Origin: Actinocorallia longicatena
GTDB lineage: Bacteria > Actinomycetota > Actinomycetes > Streptosporangiales > Streptosporangiaceae
Length of the DNA: 64,000 nt
Assembly (NCBI RefSeq): GCF_039534125.1
Contig: NZ_BAAAUV010000004.1
Span: 248,001 to 312,000, forward strand
Reading direction: 5' to 3'
Shown: positions 17,011 to 25,379 of the stretch, in pieces
Position numbering within the stretch: the first letter of the stretch is position 1
Layout of the letters: each line of letters starts with the position of its first letter
The notes under the pieces: generated by a model
Databases searched by the model: none
What the model was told of the DNA's origin: nothing
The model's input: only the letters and a program-made list of their open reading frames with translations
Position numbers and translations under genes: made by a program

Positions 17011-17334
17011 TCAGATGACGGGCTCCACGATCACGTCGAGGTAGGCGGCGCCGCTGTCGGGGACGCGCGGCTGCTTCCACACCTCCACCGGGAAGGAGAC
17101 CATCACCAGCGACTGCATGAGATGCAGGAGGGTGCGGGCGGAGTCGGGCAGGTCGTCCCAGTCGTGCTCGTCGCAGTGGGAGATCGCGTCCTCGAGCCGG
17201 GGGAAGGCGGCGTCGTAGAACTCCTGCATCTCGGCCATCGTCGAGGCGAGGCGCCTGGCGTAGCGCTCCGGCTCGGTCGCGAGGGCCCAGGGCAGGAACT
17301 TCTCCAGGTCGGCGAACTCATCGGGCAGCGGCAT
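17011..17334 (-). CDS. small acidic protein of unknown function, coupled to the Rieske oxygenase
   Basis: This 107-aa protein starts MPLPDEFADLEKFLPWALA and is rich in acidic and aromatic residues (HCDEHDWDDLPD). I do not recognise a family. Its ATG lies inside the last 17 bp of the Rieske oxygenase gene, so it is translationally coupled to it. It might be an accessory protein of the oxygenase, which is inference from position only. It has no signal peptide or membrane segment. Confidence 0.7.
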   Translation of the reverse strand: MPLPDEFADLEKFLPWALATEPERYARRLASTMAEMQEFYDAAFPRLEDAISHCDEHDWDDLPDSARTLLHLMQSLVMVSFPVEVWKQPRVPDSGAAYLDVIVEPVI

Positions 17335-18610
17335 CGTGGGACTCCTTGCCTTCGCGGTACTCGGTGACGTGGTCGGCGACGACCTTGTGCAGGTGGCGCA
17401 GGAGGAGCTCCTGGTCGCAGAGCGGGAACTCGGTGACGGTCCGGGTGGCGACCATCGTCTGGGTGGCCTCCAGGGTGTTGGCGTCCTGGAGCGCGTACTC
17501 CTTGAAGGTGACGGCCGCGAGCTCCTGCGCCAGGCGCTCACGGGCGTTCTTCGGTGGGACGAAGTAGAGGCTGCTCTCGAAGATGTGCTCGTCGACCGCG
17601 GTCGGCCAGTAGTGGTAGGTCAGGTACCAGCCCGGCGCCCAGATCAGCAGCGTGAAGTTGGGGAAGATCTCGAAGGAGTCGGTGCCCCAGGCGCGGTGCT
17701 TGGCCGGGTTGATGCCCGCGGGCAGCGGCTCGAGGCCGTCGATCGCGGGCCGGTCCCAGGGGCCGAACAGGCCGCTGCGCAGGACGCGCTCGATCGGCTT
17801 GACCATGCTCGGGTCCTTGGGCGGCGCCATCCCGCCCCATGAGGAGATCATCGAGTGCGGGCTGTACAGCTCGTAGTGCAGCGCCTCGAAGCCGTAGCCG
17901 AGGAGCTTGTCGGCCTCCTCCTTGGTGGCCTGCTTCTGGTGCAGGACCGGCGCGTGGTAGAACTCGGCGAACGCGTCGATGAACAGCTTCCAGTTGCTGC
18001 CGACCTCGGCCTTGTAGCTGTAGACCTCGGTCATCTCGTGGAAGGGGTAGCCCTCCAGTCCCTTGGCCATCTCGCCCAGGTACTCCGTCAGCGTCTGCTG
18101 CGGGTCCAGGTTGATGAAGATGAAGCCCTCCCAGACCTCACAGGCCACCTCCTTCAGCCCGTAGTCGGCCTTGTCGATGCCGAAGAACTCCTTCTCCTGC
18201 TGGACGAAGGTGAGCTGGCCGGTGAGGTCGTAGCGCCAGGCGTGGTACTTGCAGGTGAACTGGCGGCAGGTGCCGGCCGTCTCCTCCGCGGGGAAGTCGT
18301 TCCAGACGAGCTTGTTGCCCCGGTGCCGGCAGACGTTGTGGAAGGCCCGGATCTTGCCGTCACCGCCCTTGACGATGATCAGCGAGGTGCCGGCGGCGGC
18401 CAGTTCCTTGGTGAAGTAGTTCCCCGTCTTCGGGACGCGCTCCACCCGGCCGACGTTCAGCCAGGTGCGCTTGAAGATGGCCTCCCGCTCGTCCTCGTAG
18501 AACGCCGGGTCGATGGAGTCGGTGTAGTCGACGGGGCCGGTGCCGAGCTCCGGATACTGCTCGGTCCAGCTGCCCGCCGCTGGTTTGGTGAACTTGGGCA
18601 CGGATGCCAC
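17318..18610 (-). CDS. aromatic ring-hydroxylating oxygenase alpha subunit (Rieske non-haem iron)
   Basis: This 430-aa protein has a Rieske [2Fe-2S] domain with CRHRGN (near residue 94) and CKYHAW (near 120), i.e. C-x-H and C-x2-H, followed by a catalytic domain. The mononuclear iron site is seen in DAFAEFYHAPVLH (Asp plus two His near 210-222). Such enzymes hydroxylate or demethylate aromatic or alicyclic substrates with electrons from a reductase or ferredoxin. No reductase or ferredoxin gene occurs in the window. No small beta subunit is seen, so it is likely a homo-oligomer. It lies in an operon with the CMD-family gene upstream and the 107-aa protein downstream. Confidence 0.9.
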   Translation of the reverse strand: MASVPKFTKPAAGSWTEQYPELGTGPVDYTDSIDPAFYEDEREAIFKRTWLNVGRVERVPKTGNYFTKELAAAGTSLIIVKGGDGKIRAFHNVCRHRGNKLVWNDFPAEETAGTCRQFTCKYHAWRYDLTGQLTFVQQEKEFFGIDKADYGLKEVACEVWEGFIFINLDPQQTLTEYLGEMAKGLEGYPFHEMTEVYSYKAEVGSNWKLFIDAFAEFYHAPVLHQKQATKEEADKLLGYGFEALHYELYSPHSMISSWGGMAPPKDPSMVKPIERVLRSGLFGPWDRPAIDGLEPLPAGINPAKHRAWGTDSFEIFPNFTLLIWAPGWYLTYHYWPTAVDEHIFESSLYFVPPKNARERLAQELAAVTFKEYALQDANTLEATQTMVATRTVTEFPLCDQELLLRHLHKVVADHVTEYREGKESHDAAAR

Positions 18611-18613
18611 CTT

Positions 18614-19138
18614 TCAGTGTTCGAGCTCGATGCCGAAGGCGTTGAAGGCCATCGCGCACATGATGTAGGCGCCGATGGTGAAGACGAGGTCCATCACCTG
18701 CCGCTCTTCCAGATGGGACGAGAGCACGGCCCAGGTCGCGTCGGAGAGGTCGGAGTCCTCGTCCAGCTCGTCGACGGCCCTGAGTACCGCGCTGTCGAGC
18801 TCGCCCGCGGCCTTGCCCTGGGCGGCGTCCTCGATCTCGGCCTCCGTCAGCCCCACCTTCCCGGCGATCCGGACGTGGTGCCCCCACTCGTAGGCGCATC
18901 CGCGGCGCCGTGCGATCCGCAGGATGGCGAGCTCCCGCTGCCGCGGGGGCAGGCTGGAGCGCAGCAGCAGATGGCTGTTGAAGGTGAGGAAGGCCGCGGT
19001 GAGGTCGGGGTGGCGCACCAGGGTGCCGATGGCGTTGCCCGCGCGGTCCGGGTTCTGCCGGGCCGTCGGCAACATGACGGACAGGGCCTTGCGCACCGTG
19101 TCGTCCCACTGGCCGTCCGGAAGCGGCGGCAGTCGCAT
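18614..19138 (-). CDS. carboxymuconolactone decarboxylase (CMD/AhpD-like) family protein
   Basis: This 174-aa all-helical protein has the family core RELAILRIARRRGCAYEWGH. The Cys near residue 82 and His near 86 form the C-x3-H pattern seen when one Cys of the AhpD CxxC pair is lost. Roles in the family range from 4-carboxymuconolactone decarboxylation to peroxidase partners, and this one cannot be assigned. It is the first gene of the Rieske operon, 3 bp upstream of the oxygenase, and is divergent from the importer operon. The ATG start has AGGGGTAG upstream. Confidence 0.78.
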   Translation of the reverse strand: MRLPPLPDGQWDDTVRKALSVMLPTARQNPDRAGNAIGTLVRHPDLTAAFLTFNSHLLLRSSLPPRQRELAILRIARRRGCAYEWGHHVRIAGKVGLTEAEIEDAAQGKAAGELDSAVLRAVDELDEDSDLSDATWAVLSSHLEERQVMDLVFTIGAYIMCAMAFNAFGIELEH

Positions 19139-19148
19139 GAGCTACCCC

Positions 19149-19174
19149 TTCTCAATTGTGAGAATGTCATTCTC
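19149..19174. promoter_or_regulatory. family A operator (site A3) with a nested second palindrome
   Basis: GAGAATGTCATTCTC (19160-19174) is a perfect 6-3-6 family A repeat. It overlaps a near-palindrome TTCTCAATTGTGAGAA at 19149-19164. The element starts 10 bp upstream of the CMD start, so it would act on the Rieske/CMD operon and possibly on the divergent importer operon. Confidence 0.6.
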
Positions 19175-19223
19175 ATTCATGAGCCACAGGTTTTCATGAG
19201 CTTGCCCGTCCCGTCAACGTGGT

Positions 19224-19267
19224 GTTGATTCTCGTTACGTGAGAAGCTAGTTTCCTCCTACTGAGAA
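19224..19267. promoter_or_regulatory. 44-bp promoter element of the importer operon (degenerate family A site at 19241-19255)
   Basis: This 44-bp stretch matches 32116-32159, upstream of the substrate-binding protein, at about 35 of 44 positions including an exact GTGAGAAGCTA. It contains GAGAAGCTAGTTTCC, a degenerate copy of the family A repeat. It ends 16 bp before the permease start. The pair probably co-regulates the split importer genes. Confidence 0.55.
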
Positions 19268-19282
19268 CAGAGGAGGCGGTAG

Positions 19283-21247
19283 ATGGATGAGCTCCTCACC
19301 TTCGGGATCGTCGGCCTGAGCACGGCCGCGATCTACGCGATCGTCGGCAGCGGTCTCGTGCTGACCTACACGACGACCGGCGTGTTCAACTTCGCGCACG
19401 GCGCGGCGGGGATGATGGCGGCCTTCTGCTACTGGCAGCTCGTCGCGGGCTGGGGCTGGCCGGTCCCGGTGGCCCTCGTCGTGGTCCTGCTCGTGCTCGC
19501 ACCGGCGTTCGGGCTCTTCGTCGAGCGCTTCGTGATGCGGCCGGTGCGCCAGCTCGGCGACGCCGAACGGCTCGTGGTCACGGTCGCCCTGCTGAGCGGC
19601 CTCATCGCCGCGGCCCGGTGGATCTGGGATCCCAACAAGGCGCGCCCGCTCGACCCGTTCTTCGCCGAGCGCGAGCCGTTCACGGTCGGACCGGTCACGA
19701 TCACCTGGCACCAGGCCACCGCCATGCTGGTCGCGGTCGCCGTCGCCATCGGGCTGCGGTTCCTGCTCTACCGGACCCGCACCGGAGCGGAGATGCGCGC
19801 CGCGGTGGACGACCGCGCGCTCGCCGGGCTCACCGGGGCCGACCCCGACCGGGCCAACCGGGTCGCCTGGGTGCTCGGCACCCAGCTCGCCGCGATCGGC
19901 GGCATCCTCATCGCGCCGACCGTCGCGATCGACGCGGCCCAGCTCGCGCTGCTGATCGTCAGCGCCTACACCGCGGCGGTCTTCGGAAGGCTGCGCAGCC
20001 TTCCGCTGACGTTCGCGGGGGCCGTCGTGGTCGGCTGCCTGGAGAGTTACCTGACCGGCTACCTCCCGCAGAACGACTACCTGCCCGGGCTGCGGCTGGC
20101 CGCGCCCGCGCTCCTGCTGTTCCTCGCGCTCCTGCTCTTCCCGCACGGGAGGCTGCGCGGCCGGGACACCGCCCTGAGGCCCGTCCCCGTGCCGTCCCTG
20201 CGTGGGACGCTGATCTTCGGCGCGGCCACCATCGCGCTGGCCGCGGTCCTGGCCGGAGCGCTCGACGTCGTCGACGTCATCACCTACGGGCCGATCTTCT
20301 CCCTGGGCGTCATCGCGCTGTCGTTCGTGCCGCTCGCCGGATACGCGGGGCAGATCTCGCTCTGCCAGATGAGCATGGCCGGGATCGGCGCGGTCGTCTG
20401 GGGCCACCTCGGCTCCGGGGGAGGGATCTGGGCGCTCGGCGCCGCGATGGTCATCGCCGCGCTCGCCGGCGGGCTGGTCGCGCTGCCCGCCCTCCGGCTG
20501 TCGGGGATCTACCTGGCCCTCGGCACCGCGGCCTTCGCGGTGGTCCTCGACCGCTGGATCTTCACCCTGCCGTCCTTCGACATCCTGGGCGTGAAGATCT
20601 CCCTGTTCGACCAGAGCTCCGTCCCGATGGCGCCGCCGAAGCTGCCGGGGATCGCCCTGGACAACGAGCGGGGCCTGATGGTGTTCGCCGCCGTCTGCCT
20701 CGCCCTGGCCTCGCTCGGCGTCGCGCTGCTGCGCCGCGGCAGGCTCGGACGGCGCCTGATCGCCCTGCGCGACAGCGAGGCCGCCTACGCGACGCTCGGC
20801 GGGAACCTGCTCATCGCCCGGGTGCTGGTGTTCGCCCTCTCCGCGGGGATCGCGGGGCTCGGCGGCGCCCTGTACGGGATGCAGCAGCAGTCCATCACCG
20901 CCGACCAGTTCAGCTTCATCGCCGGGCTGCCGATCTTCCTGATCGCGGTCGTCGGCGGCCTGGGCAGGGTCGGGAACGGCCTGTTCACCGGGCTCGCCTT
21001 CGTGGGGCCCGTCAACGGGCTCGTCGCCCTGGTCCCGGGGCTGCAGAACTTCGTGGCGCTGCTGCCGGCGCTCGCGGGACTCGGCATCGGGGCCGCCCCC
21101 GACGGCGCGATCGCCGAGATCAGGAAGCCCTTCGGGCCGAGGCCGCCCAAGAAGGCCGCCGAGGTGCCCGTCGAGTGGTGGGGCCTGCGCCGGCAGTGGC
21201 GCGCGGAAGACGAGGAGGAGCTGTCTCGTGGCATCGCTGCAGGTTGA
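19283..21247 (+). CDS. branched-chain-type ABC transporter permease, LivH-LivM fusion
   Basis: This 654-aa membrane protein joins two permease domains usually made separately. Residues about 1-290 are LivH-like (GSGLVLTYTTTGVFNFAHGA; GLTGADPDRANRVAWVLGTQ) and about 300-610 are LivM-like (LAGYAGQISLCQMSMAGIGA; RDSEAAYATLGGNLLIARV), with about 16 hydrophobic segments in all. A charged 35-residue cytoplasmic tail follows. In HAAT systems LivH and LivM form the channel. The ATPases follow with overlaps and the binding protein is encoded at 32215. Cargo in catabolic clusters is often an aromatic acid or other carboxylate rather than an amino acid. Confidence 0.9.
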   Translation: MDELLTFGIVGLSTAAIYAIVGSGLVLTYTTTGVFNFAHGAAGMMAAFCYWQLVAGWGWPVPVALVVVLLVLAPAFGLFVERFVMRPVRQLGDAERLVVTVALLSGLIAAARWIWDPNKARPLDPFFAEREPFTVGPVTITWHQATAMLVAVAVAIGLRFLLYRTRTGAEMRAAVDDRALAGLTGADPDRANRVAWVLGTQLAAIGGILIAPTVAIDAAQLALLIVSAYTAAVFGRLRSLPLTFAGAVVVGCLESYLTGYLPQNDYLPGLRLAAPALLLFLALLLFPHGRLRGRDTALRPVPVPSLRGTLIFGAATIALAAVLAGALDVVDVITYGPIFSLGVIALSFVPLAGYAGQISLCQMSMAGIGAVVWGHLGSGGGIWALGAAMVIAALAGGLVALPALRLSGIYLALGTAAFAVVLDRWIFTLPSFDILGVKISLFDQSSVPMAPPKLPGIALDNERGLMVFAAVCLALASLGVALLRRGRLGRRLIALRDSEAAYATLGGNLLIARVLVFALSAGIAGLGGALYGMQQQSITADQFSFIAGLPIFLIAVVGGLGRVGNGLFTGLAFVGPVNGLVALVPGLQNFVALLPALAGLGIGAAPDGAIAEIRKPFGPRPPKKAAEVPVEWWGLRRQWRAEDEEELSRGIAAG

Positions 21248-21938
21248 CGGGGTGACCGTCGCGTTCGGCGGCCACCGCGCCCTCGACGCCGTGTCGATCG
21301 GCGCCGAACCCGGCCGGGTGACCGGCCTGATCGGTCCCAACGGCGCCGGAAAATCCACCCTCTTCGACGTGATCTCCGGGCTGCGACGCCCCTCCGCGGG
21401 CGGCGTGTCCCTCGGAGGACGCGACGTGACCCGGATGCCGCCCGGCCGCCGGGCCCGGCACGGCCTCGCCCGGACCTTCCAGCGCCTCGAGCTGTTCGGC
21501 CGCCTCAGCGTCCGCGACAACCTGCTCGTCGCCGCCGAGATGGGACCCGAACGGCGGCGGGCGCGTCACATGGTCGCCGAGATCGTCGAACGACTCGGCC
21601 TGGCCCACCTCGCCGACCAGCCGGCCGACGCCCTGTCGACCGGCGCCGGACGCCTGGTGGAGGTCGGCAGGGCCCTCGCCGTCCGGCCGCGGTACCTCCT
21701 GCTCGACGAGCCCGCCGCGGGCCAGGACGGTGAGGAGACCGAGCGGTTCGCCGCCCTGCTCCGCTCCGTCGCCGAGGACGGGGCCGCGGTCGTCCTGGTC
21801 GAGCACGACATGGGCCTGGTCATGAGCGTCTGCGACGACGTCCATGTCCTCGACCTCGGCCGGATCATCGCCAGCGGCCCCCCGGAAGCGATCCAGCGCG
21901 ACCAGGCCGTCCTGTCGGCCTACCTGGGAGAGACGTGA
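21228..21938 (+). CDS. ABC transporter ATP-binding protein, LivG-like
   Basis: This 236-aa ATPase has Walker A GPNGAGKST near residue 36 and Walker B LLLDEPAAG near 161. The His-loop region is VVLVEHDMGLVMSVCDDVHV. The signature motif is unusual: LSTGAGRLVEVGRAL replaces the common LSYGQQR form. The GTG start has GGAGGAG upstream and overlaps the permease gene by 20 bp. With the next gene it energises the importer at the cytoplasmic face. Confidence 0.9.
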   Translation: MASLQVDGVTVAFGGHRALDAVSIGAEPGRVTGLIGPNGAGKSTLFDVISGLRRPSAGGVSLGGRDVTRMPPGRRARHGLARTFQRLELFGRLSVRDNLLVAAEMGPERRRARHMVAEIVERLGLAHLADQPADALSTGAGRLVEVGRALAVRPRYLLLDEPAAGQDGEETERFAALLRSVAEDGAAVVLVEHDMGLVMSVCDDVHVLDLGRIIASGPPEAIQRDQAVLSAYLGET

Positions 21939-22639
21939 ACCTGCTCGAACTGCGGGACGTCCGCGCGGCCTACGGCCGGATCACCGTGCTGCACGGCGTC
22001 GACCTGGCCGTCGCCGCCGGTCAGGTGGTCGCCCTGCTCGGCCCCAACGGGGCGGGCAAGACGACCGTCCTCAAGACCGCCGCCGGGGTGCACCCGCCGA
22101 GTTCCGGCACGCTCCTGCTCGGCGGCCGCGACGTCACCGGTGCCGCCCCCCGCGACCTGGCCAGGGCCGGGGTCTGCCTGATTCCGGAGGGGCGCGGGGT
22201 GTTCCCCAACCTCTCCGTGCGCGACAACCTGCTGATGATGACCTTCACCGGGCGCGGCCGGGAGGAGATCGAGGAGATCGCCTTCAGCCGCTTCCCGATC
22301 CTCGCCAAGCGCGCCTCCCAGGCGGCCGGGACCATGTCGGGCGGCGAACAGCAGATGCTGGCGCTCGCCCGGGGCCTGGCCACCGACCCGGCCGTGCTGC
22401 TCCTCGACGAGCTGTCCATGGGCCTGGCGCCCCTCGTCGTCGGCCGTCTGTACGAGGAGGTCGCCGAGATCGCCCGGCAGGGCGTCGCGGTGCTCGTCGT
22501 CGAGCAGTTCGCCGCCGCGGTGCTGGGGATCGCCGACCAGGCCGCCGTTCTGGTCCGCGGGCGGATCGAGCGCCGGGGCCACCCCGACGACGGACTCCGT
22601 GCCGAGCTGTCCACCCTCTACATGGGAAGTTCCACATGA
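21935..22639 (+). CDS. ABC transporter ATP-binding protein, LivF-like
   Basis: This 234-aa ATPase has Walker A GPNGAGKTT, the LivF hallmark PEGRGVFPNLSVRDNL, signature MSGGEQQMLALARGL and Walker B LLLDELSMGLAP. It is overlapped by GTGA with the LivG-like gene and by ATGA with the next small membrane protein. It is the second ATPase of the HAAT-type importer. Confidence 0.92.
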   Translation: MNLLELRDVRAAYGRITVLHGVDLAVAAGQVVALLGPNGAGKTTVLKTAAGVHPPSSGTLLLGGRDVTGAAPRDLARAGVCLIPEGRGVFPNLSVRDNLLMMTFTGRGREEIEEIAFSRFPILAKRASQAAGTMSGGEQQMLALARGLATDPAVLLLDELSMGLAPLVVGRLYEEVAEIARQGVAVLVVEQFAAAVLGIADQAAVLVRGRIERRGHPDDGLRAELSTLYMGSST

Positions 22640-23058
22640 CCTCCACTCCCGAGATCCGCACCCCCGACCCGAGACCCAGACCCGCCGGACCGGTGCCGTC
22701 CGAGCCGCGGGCGGCCCGCTTCGAACGCGAGCTCGCCGAACTGAAGATCCCCGACCCCGCGGCCGGGCGGACCGCGCTCTGGGCCAGGCTCGGCGGGGTG
22801 CTCATGGCGCTCGGCATCGTTCTGGGCATCGTCGGCTACCTCACCGCGCACACCGCGACCGACGCCCTCGTCCAGCGGGACGCCCTCGCCCTCGGCCTCG
22901 GCGGCATCGCCTCCAGCGTCGTCGGGTCGGCGCTGTTCCTGCGCTACTCGCTCACCCATTTCCTCCGGTTCTGGATGGCTCGCCAGTCCTTCGACCTGGC
23001 CCAGCTCGCCGACCGCCTGCACGAGAAGGAGGCCCAGCATGGCTCCGAACCCCGGTGA
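22636..23058 (+). CDS. small two-helix membrane protein of unknown function in the importer operon
   Basis: This 140-aa protein begins with a Pro-rich cytoplasmic-type N-terminus (about residues 1-45). Two hydrophobic segments follow, LGGVLMALGIVLGIVGYL (about 53-70) and LGLGGIASSVVGSALFL (about 85-101), then an amphipathic C-terminus. I do not recognise a family. The ATGA overlap with livF and 20-bp overlap with the next gene place it firmly in the operon. It may be an accessory of transport or a scaffold, which is inference. Confidence 0.75.
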   Translation: MTSTPEIRTPDPRPRPAGPVPSEPRAARFERELAELKIPDPAAGRTALWARLGGVLMALGIVLGIVGYLTAHTATDALVQRDALALGLGGIASSVVGSALFLRYSLTHFLRFWMARQSFDLAQLADRLHEKEAQHGSEPR

Positions 23059-23338
23059 CCAGCTCGAAAGCGCGGTCTGCACGACCCGTGTGGTCGTCGT
23101 CCGGGCGCCCGCCGCCCCCGCACCGGTGATCGCTTGCGGCGGAAGCCCGATGGTCCCGGCGGGTCCCGGGCCCGCCGCGAAGTCCGCCGATCCGCCCGCC
23201 ACCCTGCTGGGCAAGCGCTACGTCAACGCCGACGAGACCCTCGAGCTCCTCTGCACCTCCTCCGGGACGGGCGAGCTGAGCTGCGACGGCGTGGCCATGA
23301 CACTCAAGTCCGCCAAGCCCCTCCCCGCGTCCGACTGA
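23039..23338 (+). CDS. small cysteine-containing protein of unknown function
   Basis: This 99-aa protein is preceded by AAGGAGG. Its four Cys occur in AVCTTRVVVVRAP, VIACGGSPM, LELLCTSSG and LSCDGVAM, which could bind a metal or form disulfides. No signal peptide is evident. It sits between the membrane protein and the amidohydrolase in the importer operon, so it is likely co-expressed with both. Function is unknown to me. Confidence 0.68.
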   Translation: MAPNPGDQLESAVCTTRVVVVRAPAAPAPVIACGGSPMVPAGPGPAAKSADPPATLLGKRYVNADETLELLCTSSGTGELSCDGVAMTLKSAKPLPASD

Positions 23339-23351
23339 AAGGGACACCGCC

Positions 23352-24650
23352 GTGAACGCCGAAGACATGATCCTCATCAGCGTCGACGACCACGTCATCG
23401 AACCGCCCGACATGTTCGTCAACCACCTCCCCGAGAAGTACCGGGCCGAGGCGCCGCGCCTGGTCCACCGCGAGGACGGCACCGACGTGTGGCAGTTCCG
23501 CGACACCGTCATCCCCAACGCGGCGCTCAACGCCGTCGCCGGACGGCCCAAGGAGGAGTACGGCCTGGAGCCGCAGGGCCTCGACGAGATCCGGCCCGGC
23601 TGCTATGACGTGCACGAGCGCGTCAAGGACATGAACGCCGGCGGCATCCTCGGGTCGATGAACTTCCCCTCCTTCCCCGGCTTCTCGGCCCGGCTGTTCG
23701 CCACCGAGGACTCCGACTTCTCCCTCGCCCTCGTGCGCGCCTACAACGACTGGCACATCGACGAGTGGTGCGCCGCCCACCCCGGCCGCTTCATCCCGAT
23801 GGCGCTGCCCGCGATCTGGGACGCCGACCTGTGCGCCGCCGAGGTCCGCCGGGTCGCCGACAAGGGCTGCCACTCCCTGACGTTCACCGAGAACCCCGCC
23901 GTCCTGGGCTACCCGAGCTTCCACCATGAGTACTGGAACCCGCTCTGGAAGGCGCTCGTCGACACCGACACGGTCATGTCGGTCCACATCGGCTCCTCGG
24001 GCCGGCTGTCGATCCCCGCGATCGACTCCCCGCCCGACGTCATGATCACCCTCCAGCCGATGAACATCGTCTCGGCCGCCGCCGACCTGCTCTGGTCCCG
24101 GGTGCTCAAGGACTTCCCGGCCATGAAGATCGCCCTGTCGGAGGGCGGCACGGGCTGGATCCCCTACTTCCTCGAGCGCGTCGACCGGACCTACGAGATG
24201 CACGCCACCTGGACGCTCCAGGACTTCGGCGGCAAGCTGCCCTCGGAGATCTTCCGCGAGCACTTCCTCACCTGCTTCATCAGCGACCCGCTGGGCGTGA
24301 AGCTCCGCCACGAGATCGGCATCGACAACATCGCCTGGGAGTGCGACTACCCCCACAGCGACTCGATGTGGCCGGACGCTCCCGAGCAGCTGTGGAAGGA
24401 CATGGTCGCCGCGAACGTCCCGGACGACGAGATCAACAAGATGACGCACGAGAACGCGATGCGCTGGTACTCCTTCGACCCGTTCTCCCACATCCCGAAG
24501 GAGCAGGCGACCGTCGGGGCGCTGCGGGCCTCCTCCGCCGACCATGACGTGTCGACCCAGTCCCGCAGCCACCGGATCATCGAGCCGTCGGAGAAGCTGG
24601 CGGCCTTCCACTCCCGTGCGCAGGCCGCCGTGGCCGCCGCCGCCAAGTGA
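23352..24650 (+). CDS. ACMSD-like amidohydrolase (amidohydrolase_2)
   Basis: This 432-aa TIM-barrel metal enzyme has SVDDHVIEPPDMF at the N-terminus (D-D-H metal-site variant), VMSVHIGSSGRL near 215, IALSEGGTGWIPYFLERVDR and ECDYPHSDSMWP near 330. The C-terminal tail after about residue 385 is Ser/Ala-rich and not conserved-looking. The decarboxylase or hydrolase reaction is unknown. The GTG start has AAAGGGA 8 nt upstream. GTGA overlap with the enoyl-CoA hydratase gene suggests that its substrate may be on the CoA-ester route. Confidence 0.84.
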   Translation: MNAEDMILISVDDHVIEPPDMFVNHLPEKYRAEAPRLVHREDGTDVWQFRDTVIPNAALNAVAGRPKEEYGLEPQGLDEIRPGCYDVHERVKDMNAGGILGSMNFPSFPGFSARLFATEDSDFSLALVRAYNDWHIDEWCAAHPGRFIPMALPAIWDADLCAAEVRRVADKGCHSLTFTENPAVLGYPSFHHEYWNPLWKALVDTDTVMSVHIGSSGRLSIPAIDSPPDVMITLQPMNIVSAAADLLWSRVLKDFPAMKIALSEGGTGWIPYFLERVDRTYEMHATWTLQDFGGKLPSEIFREHFLTCFISDPLGVKLRHEIGIDNIAWECDYPHSDSMWPDAPEQLWKDMVAANVPDDEINKMTHENAMRWYSFDPFSHIPKEQATVGALRASSADHDVSTQSRSHRIIEPSEKLAAFHSRAQAAVAAAAK

Positions 24651-25372
24651 GCGAATCCGTCCGCACCGAGCGGAAGGGCGCCGTCCAGGTCGTGACGCTC
24701 GACCGGCCGCACGTGCGCAACGCCTACGACGCCGCGACGATGGAGGAGCTGTCGGCGGTCCTCAAGGCCGCCGACGCCGACCCCGAGGTGCGGGCCATCG
24801 TCCTGACCGGGGCGGGGACCGTGTTCTGCGCCGGCCTCGACCTCAAGGCGTTCGCGAAGGGCGACTCGGTCACCGGACTGGTGTGGTTCTTCCACAAGGG
24901 GGTCTCGACTCCCGTCATCGCGGCGCTGAACGGCTCCGCGCTGGCCGGCGGGTTCGAGCTGATGATGGCCTGCGACCTCGTGGTCGCCGCCGACCACGCG
25001 ATGCTCGGCATGACCGAGGTCCAGCGCGGGTTGTTCGCGGGCGGCGGCGGCACCGTCCTCCCGGCGCGGGTGCCGATGGCCGTCGCCCTCGAGCTCGGGC
25101 TCACCGGGGATCCGGTCACCGCGGCCCGTGCCTATGAGATCGGCCTGGTCAACCGGGTCCTCCCGGCCGATCAGGTGCTGCCCGAAGCGCTGGCCCTCGC
25201 GGAGCGGATCGCCGCCAACGGCCCGCTCGGCGTTGCGATGACCAAGAAGCTTATGCGGCAGAGCCGCTGGCCCGACCGGGCCGAGGCGGCCAGTGTGTTC
25301 GGCAGCGCCGACGCCCGCGAGGGCGCCCGGGCGTTCGCCGAGCGCCGGCCGCCGACCTGGACTGGAACGTGA
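24647..25372 (+). CDS. enoyl-CoA hydratase/isomerase (crotonase family)
   Basis: This 241-aa crotonase-fold protein has oxyanion-hole residues in VFCAGLDLKAF and NGSALAGGFELMMACD, and a Glu in GMTEVQRGLFAGGGGT at one catalytic position. The second Glu typical of hydratases is not obvious, so isomerase or other crotonase activity is possible. The GTG start overlaps the amidohydrolase stop. The next gene is an acyl-CoA dehydrogenase, which would make its enoyl-CoA substrate. Confidence 0.88.
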   Translation: MSESVRTERKGAVQVVTLDRPHVRNAYDAATMEELSAVLKAADADPEVRAIVLTGAGTVFCAGLDLKAFAKGDSVTGLVWFFHKGVSTPVIAALNGSALAGGFELMMACDLVVAADHAMLGMTEVQRGLFAGGGGTVLPARVPMAVALELGLTGDPVTAARAYEIGLVNRVLPADQVLPEALALAERIAANGPLGVAMTKKLMRQSRWPDRAEAASVFGSADAREGARAFAERRPPTWTGT

Positions 25373-25379
25373 GGTTGAG

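Noticed and set aside
19247..21520. 757-codon open frame antisense to the fused permease
   Set aside because: Extremely Asp/Gln/Arg-rich with no motif, opposite a well-supported membrane protein.
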